From: Clostridiales bacterium
GTDB lineage: Bacteria > Bacillota > Clostridia > Christensenellales > Aristaeellaceae
DNA: 17,332 nt
Assembly: GCA_004557805.1 (NCBI GenBank)
Contig: SFFS01000034.1
Coordinates: 1-17,332, forward strand
Direction of reading: 5' to 3'
In this document: positions 1 to 6,568 of the stretch, piece by piece
Layout: the number at the start of each line of letters is the position of its first letter
How positions within the stretch are numbered: position 1 is the first letter of the stretch
Program-made: the position numbers and the translations under genes
The notes under the pieces: generated by a model
The model's database searches: none
Seen by the model: only the letters and a program-made list of their open reading frames with translations
Told to the model about the DNA's origin: nothing

Positions 1-86
1 CACCTCCGTTTCATCGCGAACATATGAGCGGCAAGAAGAAAAAAGTACCGCCGCGCCGGGCGAAATTGTCCGGCAGGCGCGGACGA

Positions 87-115
87 TTGCATTTTTTTCG
101 GCGATATGTTATAGT
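87..115 (+). promoter_or_regulatory. Sigma-A type promoter for the membrane protein gene at 142
   Basis: TTGCAT at 87-92 and TATAGT at 110-115 are separated by 17 nt. A TG dinucleotide at 107-108 makes an extended -10 (TGTTATAGT). Predicted transcription would begin near 122, giving a short leader of about 20 nt with the ribosome binding site AAAGGGG at 128-134. The match and spacing are visible in the sequence; activity is inferred. Confidence 0.6.
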
Positions 116-141
116 AGAGTCGCCGAGAAAGGGGTGAAACC

Positions 142-609
142 GTGTACTGGTTTCGAAAAGAAAAACCCGGCATGAGCAAGAAAACGCGCGATATTCTGAT
201 TCTCGCGCTGGCCGCCGCCGTTTTGTTGGATATTGTGCTGGCCGTCGTGCTTCTGTCCGGTTCAACGAGCGATACGAGACTGTCGGATACGCTCGTATCC
301 TATTCCCGCAACGACGTTTCAAGCGCGCGTACCGCCGCCACGCAGCTTTCGCGCACAGGCGGTTCCTATACGACGCAGCTGCTGGGCGATATGAAGCAGT
401 ACCTCTACGGGCTGGATCAGATCAACCTTCTCTCACAGGCGCTGCTGGGGCGGCAGCTGTATTCGCAGACGACGATCGACGCGGCGATGACCGCCATAGG
501 GCAATGCGAAACGAAAACGCTGGCGGGTCAGGCGATGGACGAGCCGCTGGCGGCGCTTTGGACGCAGATCAACGCGCTGGAGCAGCAGGCTGCGGCGCTG
601 ACGAACTGA
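142..609 (+). CDS. Hypothetical protein with one N-terminal membrane helix
   Basis: I do not recognise this 155-residue protein. The GTG start at 142 is chosen because AAAGGGG lies 7 nt upstream; an internal ATG at 172 (residue 11) has no comparable site. Residues 1-16 are rich in Lys and Arg. Residues 17-38 form a single hydrophobic segment interrupted by Asp30, so the likely topology is N-in with the rest outside, as an anchored protein or uncleaved signal. The remainder is Ser/Thr/Gln-rich with patterns typical of long helices (roughly residues 43-155) and has no cysteine cluster or catalytic motif that I can name; the only Cys is in the C-terminal third. It has its own promoter and terminator, so it appears monocistronic and unrelated to the murB operon that follows. 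Confidence 0.75.
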   Translation: MYWFRKEKPGMSKKTRDILILALAAAVLLDIVLAVVLLSGSTSDTRLSDTLVSYSRNDVSSARTAATQLSRTGGSYTTQLLGDMKQYLYGLDQINLLSQALLGRQLYSQTTIDAAMTAIGQCETKTLAGQAMDEPLAALWTQINALEQQAAALTN

Positions 610-614
610 GCGAG

Positions 615-642
615 AAAAAAAGCCCGTTTTTCGGGCTTTTTT
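615..642 (+). terminator. Intrinsic terminator after the membrane protein gene
   Basis: AGCCCG (621-626) pairs with CGGGCT (632-637) around a five-base T loop. A T run follows (637-642) and an A run precedes (615-621), so it could work in both directions. It separates the first gene from murB. Confidence 0.85.
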
Positions 643-644
643 GT

Positions 645-674
645 TTGACGAATGACCGCGCGGCGCGGTAGAAT
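645..674 (+). promoter_or_regulatory. Sigma-A type promoter for the murB-rapZ-whiA operon
   Basis: TTGACG at 645-650 and TAGAAT at 669-674 are separated by 18 nt. It lies directly behind the terminator at 615-642. The predicted start point near 681 leaves a leader of about 30 nt containing GGAGGG at 699-704. Confidence 0.65.
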
Positions 675-712
675 ACTAATTGCAAAAGAATTTTTTGCGG
701 AGGGTCTGTCTG

Positions 713-1606
713 TTGAATCCTGTTTTGTCCGCGCTGCGCGCGGAAGGAATTGAGGCGCGCGAAAACGTGCCGATGCGTGAATACACGACGCTGCGCGTCG
801 GCGGCCCGGCGGATATTTTCGTTGAATCGAACAGCGCGGAGCAGCTTGCGTTCGCCCTGCGCATTGCGAAGGAAAACGCGCTGGAAACGCTGATTGTCGG
901 AAACGGCTCGAATCTGCTCGTGCGCGACGTGGGGTTTCGCGGAATGGCCGTGCACATCGGCGAAAGGATGGGCGGCGTTACCGTGCGGAACGAATGCGTC
1001 TGCGCGGGCGCGGGCGCGGCGCTGACGGCCGCGGCGCTGGCGGCGCAGCGGGCCGGGCTTTCCGGGATGGAGCCGCTTTCGGGCATCCCGGGCACGTGCG
1101 GCGGCGCGGTTTACATGAATGCGGGCGCATACGGCGGCGAGATTTCCGCCGTTCTGAAGGAAGCGGCGCTGCTCGCGCCGGACGGAACCGTCGCGCGCGT
1201 TCCGGCGGGGGCGCTGCGGCTCGGCTATCGCCGCAGCCGGATGATGGAAACGGGAGAAATCGTGCTGGAAGCCGTTTTCTCGCTTGCGCCGGGCAACGGA
1301 GCGGAGATCGCCGCGGCCATGCGTTCCTTCGCCGCGAAGCGGCGCGAAAAGCAGCCCGTAACTCTTCCGAGCGCAGGCAGCTTTTTCAAGCGCCCCGAGG
1401 GTCATTTCGCGGGCGCGCTGATCGAGGCGGCCGGGCTGAAGGGCGCGCGCGTCGGCGGCGCGGAGGTCTCCACGCTGCACGCGGGATTCCTCGTCAACGC
1501 CGGTGGCGCCACAGCGCAGGATTTTCTAGATCTTTCCGCGCTCGTCGTCGAACGCGTATACAAAACGAGCGGCGTAACGCTTGAGCCGGAGGTGCGAATT
1601 ATCTGA
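713..1606 (+). CDS. murB: UDP-N-acetylenolpyruvoylglucosamine reductase
   Basis: MurB is the cytoplasmic FAD- and NADPH-dependent enzyme that reduces UDP-GlcNAc-enolpyruvate to UDP-MurNAc, the second committed step of peptidoglycan precursor synthesis. I place the start at TTG 713 because GGAGGG (699-704) lies 8 nt upstream; an earlier in-frame TTG at 680 falls at the predicted transcription start. The resulting 297 residues match the family's usual length of about 300. Visible family motifs are the flavin-binding GNGSNLLVRD (from residue 63), GIPGTCGGAVYMNAGAYGG, YRRSRM (172-177), SAGSFFKRP with the expected proton-donor Ser223, and the C-terminal EPEVRII with catalytic Glu293. The compact form lacking the E. 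coli-type insertion fits the Gram-positive type II group. Its stop overlaps the rapZ start by 1 nt (TGATG), indicating translational coupling. Confidence 0.96.
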   Translation: MNPVLSALRAEGIEARENVPMREYTTLRVGGPADIFVESNSAEQLAFALRIAKENALETLIVGNGSNLLVRDVGFRGMAVHIGERMGGVTVRNECVCAGAGAALTAAALAAQRAGLSGMEPLSGIPGTCGGAVYMNAGAYGGEISAVLKEAALLAPDGTVARVPAGALRLGYRRSRMMETGEIVLEAVFSLAPGNGAEIAAAMRSFAAKRREKQPVTLPSAGSFFKRPEGHFAGALIEAAGLKGARVGGAEVSTLHAGFLVNAGGATAQDFLDLSALVVERVYKTSGVTLEPEVRII

Positions 1607-2493
1607 TGCGGTACATTCTTTTGACGGGACTTTCGGGCGCGGGAAAATCGACCTGCCTGCGCTTTTTTGAGGATCGAGACTGCCCCTACGTGGACAATCT
1701 GCCACCGACCATGGCGGCGCGGTTCATCGAGGTTTGGGGCGAACAGAACTGCGCGGAATGGGTCGTTTTTTCGGCCGATGTGCGCAGCAAGGGACTTTTT
1801 GACGCGTTCGCGCTGGAAAAGATGATCGCGGCCATCCGCGAAAACGGCACCGATCTGCGCGTGCTGTTCCTGGAAGCGGACGACCAGACGCTGCTCAACC
1901 GCTTCAAGGAGACGCGGCGGGAACATCCGCTCACCACGCAGGCGGGCAGTCTGTCAGCCGCTATTGCGATGGAGCGCGAACGGATGCAGCCGTTGCGCGA
2001 GACAGCGGATTTCATCATCGACACGACGGGTATAACGCCTGCGCAGCTGCGGGAAAAGCTGGCCGAAACGCTCTTCTCCGAAGAAGAAGCAGCGCCGCAT
2101 ATTCAGACGGAAATCATGTCCTTCGGCTTCAAGCGCGGCATTATCAAAGACGCGGATCTGCTGATCGACGTGCGCTTTCTGCCCAACCCGTTTTACATCA
2201 ACAGCATTCGCCAGCAGACGGGGCTGCAGAGCGGCGTGCGCGATTTCGTTCTCGGCGCGCCGGTCACGCAGGAATTCCTTGCAAAGGAAACCGACCTGCT
2301 GACGTTCCTTTTGCCGAACTATGAGCACGAGGGCAAGCGCAGGCTCGTTATCGGCGTGGGCTGCACGGGCGGGATGCATCGCTCCGTCGCAATCGCCGAG
2401 GAACTCGGCGTTCGCCTGCGCGCAAAGGGATTCGCCTGCACGGTGAGCCATCGCGATATTGAACTGGAACAGGAGCATGTCAGACGGCTATGA
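1606..2493 (+). CDS. rapZ: RapZ/YvcJ family nucleotide-binding protein
   Basis: The 295-residue length equals that of Bacillus YvcJ. The N-terminal P-loop domain has Walker A GLSGAGKS at residues 8-15, followed by the family signature DNLPP (30-34). The C-terminal domain, linked in RapZ to binding of GlcN6P or RNA, keeps FYINSIRQQTGLQSGVRDFV and GCTGGMHRSVAIAEEL with a terminal HRDIE. In E. coli RapZ is the adaptor that delivers the sRNA GlmZ to RNase E; the Bacillus homologue hydrolyses nucleotides and affects competence, and its direct target is less clear. Here the gene is coupled to murB upstream (1-nt overlap) and whiA downstream (4-nt overlap). In many Bacillota yvcK lies between rapZ and whiA; there is no room for it here. 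Confidence 0.95.
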   Translation: MRYILLTGLSGAGKSTCLRFFEDRDCPYVDNLPPTMAARFIEVWGEQNCAEWVVFSADVRSKGLFDAFALEKMIAAIRENGTDLRVLFLEADDQTLLNRFKETRREHPLTTQAGSLSAAIAMERERMQPLRETADFIIDTTGITPAQLREKLAETLFSEEEAAPHIQTEIMSFGFKRGIIKDADLLIDVRFLPNPFYINSIRQQTGLQSGVRDFVLGAPVTQEFLAKETDLLTFLLPNYEHEGKRRLVIGVGCTGGMHRSVAIAEELGVRLRAKGFACTVSHRDIELEQEHVRRL

Positions 2494-3461
2494 AATCGTT
2501 TTCCGCCCGCGCGAAGGATGCGGTCGCCCGCGCGGACGATTTTGACAAACTGAAAAGCTGCTGCCGCCGCGCGGAGCTGACCGGCTTTGCGCTCGGATGC
2601 GGAACGCCCGTGCTTGTGGGCGGAGAGGGCGTGTGCTTCTGCATGCGCACGGAACACGCCGCTTCGGCGCGCCGCGCCGTGCAGATTATCCGCGCGGAAT
2701 TCGCCGAGCAGCCCGTGCTGCGCATCGTCCGCGCCGCACGGCTGGGCGGACGCACGGCCTTTGAGGTGCGGCTGACGGCCGAATGCACGCGAAAGGTACT
2801 GCACGGCTGCGACATCAGTTTTTCTGAAATGACCATTCCCAAGCATTGCCTGCTGAAAAAATGCTGCCGCGCTTCATTTCTGCGCGGGCTGTTCCTGGCG
2901 TGCGGCACGATCGCCGCGCCCGAGAGCGGCTATCAGATGGAATTTCTCCTGGCAGGCGGACGCACGGCCGAATCCGTCATGCGCTTTCTGCGCGCCTTCT
3001 GCGGCATTCGCGCGGGCGTCGCGGAACGAAAGGGAGCCGATATCGTCTATATCCGGGACAGCGAATCGCTGATCCGGCTGCTTTCCATGATCGGCGCAAA
3101 CGCCGCAATCCTGGAGATAGAGAACGTAAGAATTATGAAAGACGCGCGCAATCGCGCCAACCGGGCCGCAAACTGCGACGCGGCGAACATTGCAAAGGTG
3201 GTGGGAACCGCCGACCGGAACCTCCGCTCGATCGAAAAAATCCGGCAGACCGTGGGCTTGCAGGCGCTGCCGGACGCGCTGCGCGAAATCGCCGTGCTGC
3301 GCGCCGAGCATGCGGAGGCGACCCTGGAGGAGCTGGGCGCGATGCTCGTTCCGCCGTTGGGAAAGTCGGGCGTTTTTCACCGGCTACGCCGGCTGGACGA
3401 TTTTGCCGCGTCTCTCGAAGGAAAGGAGACAGAGGCAAACCATGGTTCGTCGGGTGATTGA
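2490..3461 (+). CDS. whiA: WhiA-type DNA-binding regulator
   Basis: WhiA proteins combine a degenerate LAGLIDADG homing-endonuclease fold with a C-terminal helix-turn-helix. They are needed for sporulation septation in Streptomyces and affect cell division and chromosome segregation in Bacillus. The product is 323 residues (Bacillus WhiA is about 316). The LAGLIDADG-like core begins with RASFLRGLFLACGTI around residue 127. The helix-turn-helix part begins with NCDAANIAKVVGTADRNL near residue 228 and includes LPDALREIAVLRAEH and KSGVFHRLRRLD, closely following the Bacillus pattern. The start ATG at 2490 overlaps the rapZ stop (ATGA). The 3' end overlaps the next start by 20 nt. Endonuclease activity is not expected in this family. 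Confidence 0.95.
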   Translation: MKSFSARAKDAVARADDFDKLKSCCRRAELTGFALGCGTPVLVGGEGVCFCMRTEHAASARRAVQIIRAEFAEQPVLRIVRAARLGGRTAFEVRLTAECTRKVLHGCDISFSEMTIPKHCLLKKCCRASFLRGLFLACGTIAAPESGYQMEFLLAGGRTAESVMRFLRAFCGIRAGVAERKGADIVYIRDSESLIRLLSMIGANAAILEIENVRIMKDARNRANRAANCDAANIAKVVGTADRNLRSIEKIRQTVGLQALPDALREIAVLRAEHAEATLEELGAMLVPPLGKSGVFHRLRRLDDFAASLEGKETEANHGSSGD

Positions 3462-3705
3462 AATCGAAAAGGGATGCGCGCTCCGCTCGCAGCCCGCGGC
3501 GGAGCTTGTCCGCGCGGCATGCGAATACGAAGCGCACGTTCGCATTGTTGACGGCGATAAGATCGTCAACGCCAAATCGATGATGGGCGTGCTTTCACTG
3601 GGCATACCGCAGGCGCAGACGCTTGTGCTGGAAGCCGAGGGCGCAGACGAAGAAGCGGCCGCGAAGCGGCTGTATCCGCTCGCGTGCGCGCTGTACAGCA
3701 GTTGA
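3442..3705 (+). CDS. HPr/Crh-like protein lacking the phosphocarrier histidine
   Basis: The 87-residue product has the HPr fold pattern, but the active-site segment that normally reads GLHARPA reads ALRSQPA: Arg15 replaces His15 and Gln17 replaces Arg17. The regulatory segment NAKSMMGVLSLG keeps Ser46, the HPr kinase target. Loss of His15 with retention of Ser46 is the hallmark of Bacillus Crh, which carries Gln15 and acts as a CcpA corepressor rather than in sugar transport. Position supports this, since crh is the gene after whiA (yvcL) in Bacillus. The residue differs from true Crh, so I give no gene symbol. It cannot act as an EI-to-EII phosphocarrier by the known chemistry. Candidate ribosome binding sites (AAAGGAGA at 3422-3429, GAGG near 3432) lie inside the whiA end. 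Confidence 0.85.
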   Translation: MVRRVIEIEKGCALRSQPAAELVRAACEYEAHVRIVDGDKIVNAKSMMGVLSLGIPQAQTLVLEAEGADEEAAAKRLYPLACALYSS

Positions 3706-3733
3706 TAAAAAAACCACAAATCTCCGGCAAAAC

Positions 3734-3752
3734 GCCTTTGAAAGGGCTTTTT
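3734..3752 (+). terminator. Weak intrinsic terminator after the HPr-like gene
   Basis: GCCTT (3734-3738) can pair with AAGGGC (3742-3747), including a G-T pair, followed by TTTTT at 3748-3752. The stem is short, so termination may be partial. It sits just before the promoter of the dehydrogenase operon. Confidence 0.45.
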
Positions 3753-3756
3753 GGGG

Positions 3757-3785
3757 TTGCGCTTTCATCAGCGCAATGGTATACT
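3757..3785 (+). promoter_or_regulatory. Extended -10 promoter for the 2-oxoacid dehydrogenase operon
   Basis: TTGCGC (3757-3762) is followed after 17 nt by TATACT (3780-3785), with TG at 3777-3778 forming an extended -10 element. Predicted transcription from about 3792 gives a leader of about 40 nt before the E2 start. No clear operator or riboswitch is visible in the leader. Confidence 0.65.
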
Positions 3786-3832
3786 TAAAGTTGGATTGTT
3801 GGCCGACCATACTAAAAGAGGAGGAACGCGTG

Positions 3833-5170
3833 ATGGTCCCGATTATCATGCCGCGCCAAGGTCAGAGCGTGGAAAGCTGTATCATCACCAAATGGCACAA
3901 AAAAGTAGGGGATCAGGTAACGCCCGGCGAAATCCTTTTCTCCTATGAAACGGACAAGGCCGCCTTTGACGAGGAAGCGAAGGATGCGGGCGTGCTGCTC
4001 GCCATTCTGCGTGGAGAAGGCGACGACGTGCCGTGCCTGGAGAACGTCGCCGTGATCGGCGAAGCGGGGGAAGATCCGTCCGCTTTCATGAAGAACGAAG
4101 CTGCGCCCGCAAAGGCGGAAGAGGCCGCCGCAGCGGCGGAAGAAAAGAAGGTTGAGGCCGTGCCGGCCGCCGTTACCGGAGAAAGAGCCGAGGGCAAGAT
4201 TTCTCCGCGCGCCCGTGCGCTGGCGGAAAAGTCCGGCGCCGATCTGTCGCTTGCCATGCCGACCGGCCCGCACGGCCGCGTGATCGCGCGCGACGTGCAG
4301 AAGCTGATCGACGAGGGGAAGGTCGTTACGCCCGCCGCCCGCGGCGAAGCCGTCCCCGGCATGGAAGGCACCGGTCTTGGCGGCCGCGTTTCGCTGCATG
4401 ATCTCAGCAGGCCCGCCGCTGCCGAAGCAGCCGCGCCTGCCGCTGCGGAGCCGGAAACCTGGGAAGAAAAGCTGCCGAATATCCGCAAGGTTATCGCGCG
4501 GCAGATGCATCAGTCGCTGTCCGAAATCCCGCAGGTTACGCATACGCTGGCGTTCGACGCAACGCAGATCCTCGCGCTGCGGAAGATGTGCAAGGAAAGC
4601 GGCGAGGCGTTTGGCATGAACGGCGTGACCATCGGCGATCTGGTCGTTTACGCGGTCAGCCGCACGCTGATGCAGCCGGAGCACGCCGTGCTCAACGCGC
4701 ACTTCATGGGCGATACGATCAAGTATTTCCGCAACGTGCAGATGGGCATCGCGGTGGACACGCCCCGCGGCCTGATGGTTCCGACGCTGCGCGATGCGAA
4801 TAAAAAATCGCTGCTTGAAATTTCGAAGGAAACCAAAGAACTCGCCAACGCCTGCAAGCAGGGCTCGATCAATCCCGATCTGCTCACCGGCGCGAGCTTT
4901 ACCGTTTCCAACGTCGGCGTTTACGGCGTGGAAAGCTTTACGCCCGTCATCAACCCGCCGCAGACCGGCATCCTCGGCGTGTGCGCGCTGCAGGACCGCG
5001 TTCGTCCGGGAAAGGACGGACAGCCTGAGTTCTACAAGGTGATGACGCTGTCGCTGACGTACGATCACCGCGCGTTGGACGGTTCTCCGGCCAGTCGCTT
5101 CCTGCGCGACCTGAAGCGCAACCTGGAGAATATCCAGATGCTGTTGGGAGGCGGAAGCTACCATGCATGA
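3833..5170 (+). CDS. Dihydrolipoamide acyltransferase (E2) of a 2-oxoacid dehydrogenase complex
   Basis: E2 forms the core of the complex and transfers the acyl group from lipoamide to CoA. The ATG at 3833 follows GAGGAGG (3818-3824) by 8 nt, giving 445 residues; the open frame reaches further upstream through the promoter, which rules out the longer form. Domains: a lipoyl domain at residues 1-77 with lipoyl-lysine motif ETDKA (Lys42); an Ala/Glu-rich flexible linker (about 83-120); a peripheral-subunit-binding domain starting ISPRARALAEKSG (about 122-160); a second short segment resembling the end of such a domain (164-194); and a catalytic domain (about 208-445) with DHRALDG, so catalytic His412 and Asp416 are present. 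It is the first gene of E2-E3-E1. The substrate (pyruvate, acetoin or a branched-chain oxoacid) cannot be read from the sequence. Confidence 0.93.
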   Translation: MVPIIMPRQGQSVESCIITKWHKKVGDQVTPGEILFSYETDKAAFDEEAKDAGVLLAILRGEGDDVPCLENVAVIGEAGEDPSAFMKNEAAPAKAEEAAAAAEEKKVEAVPAAVTGERAEGKISPRARALAEKSGADLSLAMPTGPHGRVIARDVQKLIDEGKVVTPAARGEAVPGMEGTGLGGRVSLHDLSRPAAAEAAAPAAAEPETWEEKLPNIRKVIARQMHQSLSEIPQVTHTLAFDATQILALRKMCKESGEAFGMNGVTIGDLVVYAVSRTLMQPEHAVLNAHFMGDTIKYFRNVQMGIAVDTPRGLMVPTLRDANKKSLLEISKETKELANACKQGSINPDLLTGASFTVSNVGVYGVESFTPVINPPQTGILGVCALQDRVRPGKDGQPEFYKVMTLSLTYDHRALDGSPASRFLRDLKRNLENIQMLLGGGSYHA

Positions 5171-6527
5171 TCTGATCGTTTTGGGCGGCGGCCCGGCGGG
5201 GTATCTCGCTTCCGAGCGCGCAGGGCGCGCCGGAATGGACGTAGTGTGCTTCGAAATGCGCGAAGTCGGCGGCGTATGCCTGAACGAAGGATGCATTCCT
5301 TCCAAGGCGCTGCTGAATTCTGCGAAAATTTACAGCCATGCCAAGCACGGTGAGGCATTCGGCGTAATCGCCGGAGATCTGAAGCTCGATCATTCGCTTG
5401 TTGAGAAGCGGCGCGCGAAGGTCGTCAAAACGCTGGTGGGCGGCGTAAGCGCCGGCCTGAAGGCGAACAAAGTCACCGTCGTCAAGGAGCAGGCCGTCAT
5501 CAAGGGCTTTGTGCAGGGCGGTTTCGCCGTGGAAGCGGCGGGGCAGACCTACGAAGCGAAAAACCTGCTCATCGCCACCGGTTCCTCGCCTGTCATGCCC
5601 CCGATTCCGGGACTGCGCGAAGGCTATGCGGCCGGCTGGGTGCTGACCAACCGCGAAGTGCTGGCGCTTGCGGAAGTCCCGGCAAAGCTGACCATCATCG
5701 GCGGCGGCGTGATCGGCCTGGAAATGGCGGCGTATTATCAGACGGCAGGCAGTCAGGTGACCGTGATTGAAATGCTCGATCATATCGCCGGGCCGACCGA
5801 CGGAGAAATCAGCGGCCTGCTTTTGAAGGCGTATCAGGCCAAAGGCGTCAAGTTTGAACTGGGCGCGAAGGTCGTTTCGCTGGGAGACGGCAGGGTGAAC
5901 TTTGAGCGCGACGGAAAAACCGTAGCCGTCGAGTCGGACAAGGTGCTCTGTTCCATCGGCCGCCGCGCCAACGTGCAGGGCATTGGGCTGGAAAATATCG
6001 GCGTGGAAACCACGCGCGCGGGCGTGAAAACCGACGCGCAGTGCCGCACGAACGTGCTCAACTGCTATGCGGCGGGCGACGTGAACGGAGTCTCCATGCT
6101 GGCGCATACGGCTTACCGCGAGAGCGAAGTAGCCGTCAACACAATGCTTGGCAAGAAGGACACCATGCGCTATCACGCCATTCCGTCCGTCATCTATACG
6201 GATCCGGAAGTGGCGTCGGTCGGCATGTCCGAAGAAGCGGCGAAAGCCGCCGGCATTGAATACGAGTGCAAAAAGCTCTCGATGCGCTATGCCGGCCGGT
6301 TTGTCGCTGAAAACGAGGGCGACGGCCTGTGCAAGATCCTTGTCGATAAGAAGCACCGCAACGTGATCGGCGTGCACATGCTCGGCACGTACTCGTCGGA
6401 AATCATCTGGGGTGCCGCCGAGATGATCGAGACGGAGCTGCGCGTGGTCGACGCGCGAGAAATCGTGTTCCCGCATCCCACCGTTTCCGAAATCATCCGC
6501 GAGGTCCTCTGGGCTTTCGAGGATTGA
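5163..6527 (+). CDS. lpdA: Dihydrolipoyl dehydrogenase (E3)
   Basis: E3 reoxidises the dihydrolipoyl group of E2 using FAD and NAD+. The 454-residue protein starts with the FAD-binding GGGPAGYLASERA. The redox disulfide motif GGVCLNEGCIPSK has Cys39 and Cys44. A central NAD-binding fingerprint GGGVIGLEMAAYY follows, and the C-terminal HPTVSE supplies the His438-Glu443 pair that acts with the partner subunit's active site. All expected catalytic residues are present. The start overlaps the E2 stop by 8 nt, and the strong site GGGAGGCGG (from 5146) is inside the E2 end, so E2 and E3 are very likely made together. No N-terminal lipoyl domain is fused, unlike some clostridial E3 proteins. Confidence 0.96.
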   Translation: MHDLIVLGGGPAGYLASERAGRAGMDVVCFEMREVGGVCLNEGCIPSKALLNSAKIYSHAKHGEAFGVIAGDLKLDHSLVEKRRAKVVKTLVGGVSAGLKANKVTVVKEQAVIKGFVQGGFAVEAAGQTYEAKNLLIATGSSPVMPPIPGLREGYAAGWVLTNREVLALAEVPAKLTIIGGGVIGLEMAAYYQTAGSQVTVIEMLDHIAGPTDGEISGLLLKAYQAKGVKFELGAKVVSLGDGRVNFERDGKTVAVESDKVLCSIGRRANVQGIGLENIGVETTRAGVKTDAQCRTNVLNCYAAGDVNGVSMLAHTAYRESEVAVNTMLGKKDTMRYHAIPSVIYTDPEVASVGMSEEAAKAAGIEYECKKLSMRYAGRFVAENEGDGLCKILVDKKHRNVIGVHMLGTYSSEIIWGAAEMIETELRVVDAREIVFPHPTVSEIIREVLWAFED

Positions 6528-6568
6528 CATAGCGAACAAAAACGAGAGATATGGAAGGAGCCTGAACC

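Noticed and set aside
1..14. Possible ribosome binding site of a divergent gene left of the window (GGAGGTG on the minus strand)
   Set aside because: The complement of positions 1-8 reads as a Shine-Dalgarno, but the presumed start codon is outside the window and no convincing minus-strand promoter is visible in 15-90, so it is not listed as a feature.
569..1480. Long minus-strand open frame opposite murB
   Set aside because: GC-rich codon positions leave few stops on the opposite strand. The translation is Arg/Ala-rich without family motifs, and murB is secure on the + strand.
3623..3832. 70-codon upstream extension of the E2 frame
   Set aside because: It crosses the HPr-like gene end, a hairpin and the promoter; the strong GAGGAGG at 3818-3824 fixes the start at 3833.
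3812..5305. 497-codon minus-strand open frame opposite E2
   Set aside because: Shadow of the E2 and E3 genes; composition is His/Arg/Gln-rich low-information sequence with no ribosome binding site or recognisable domain.
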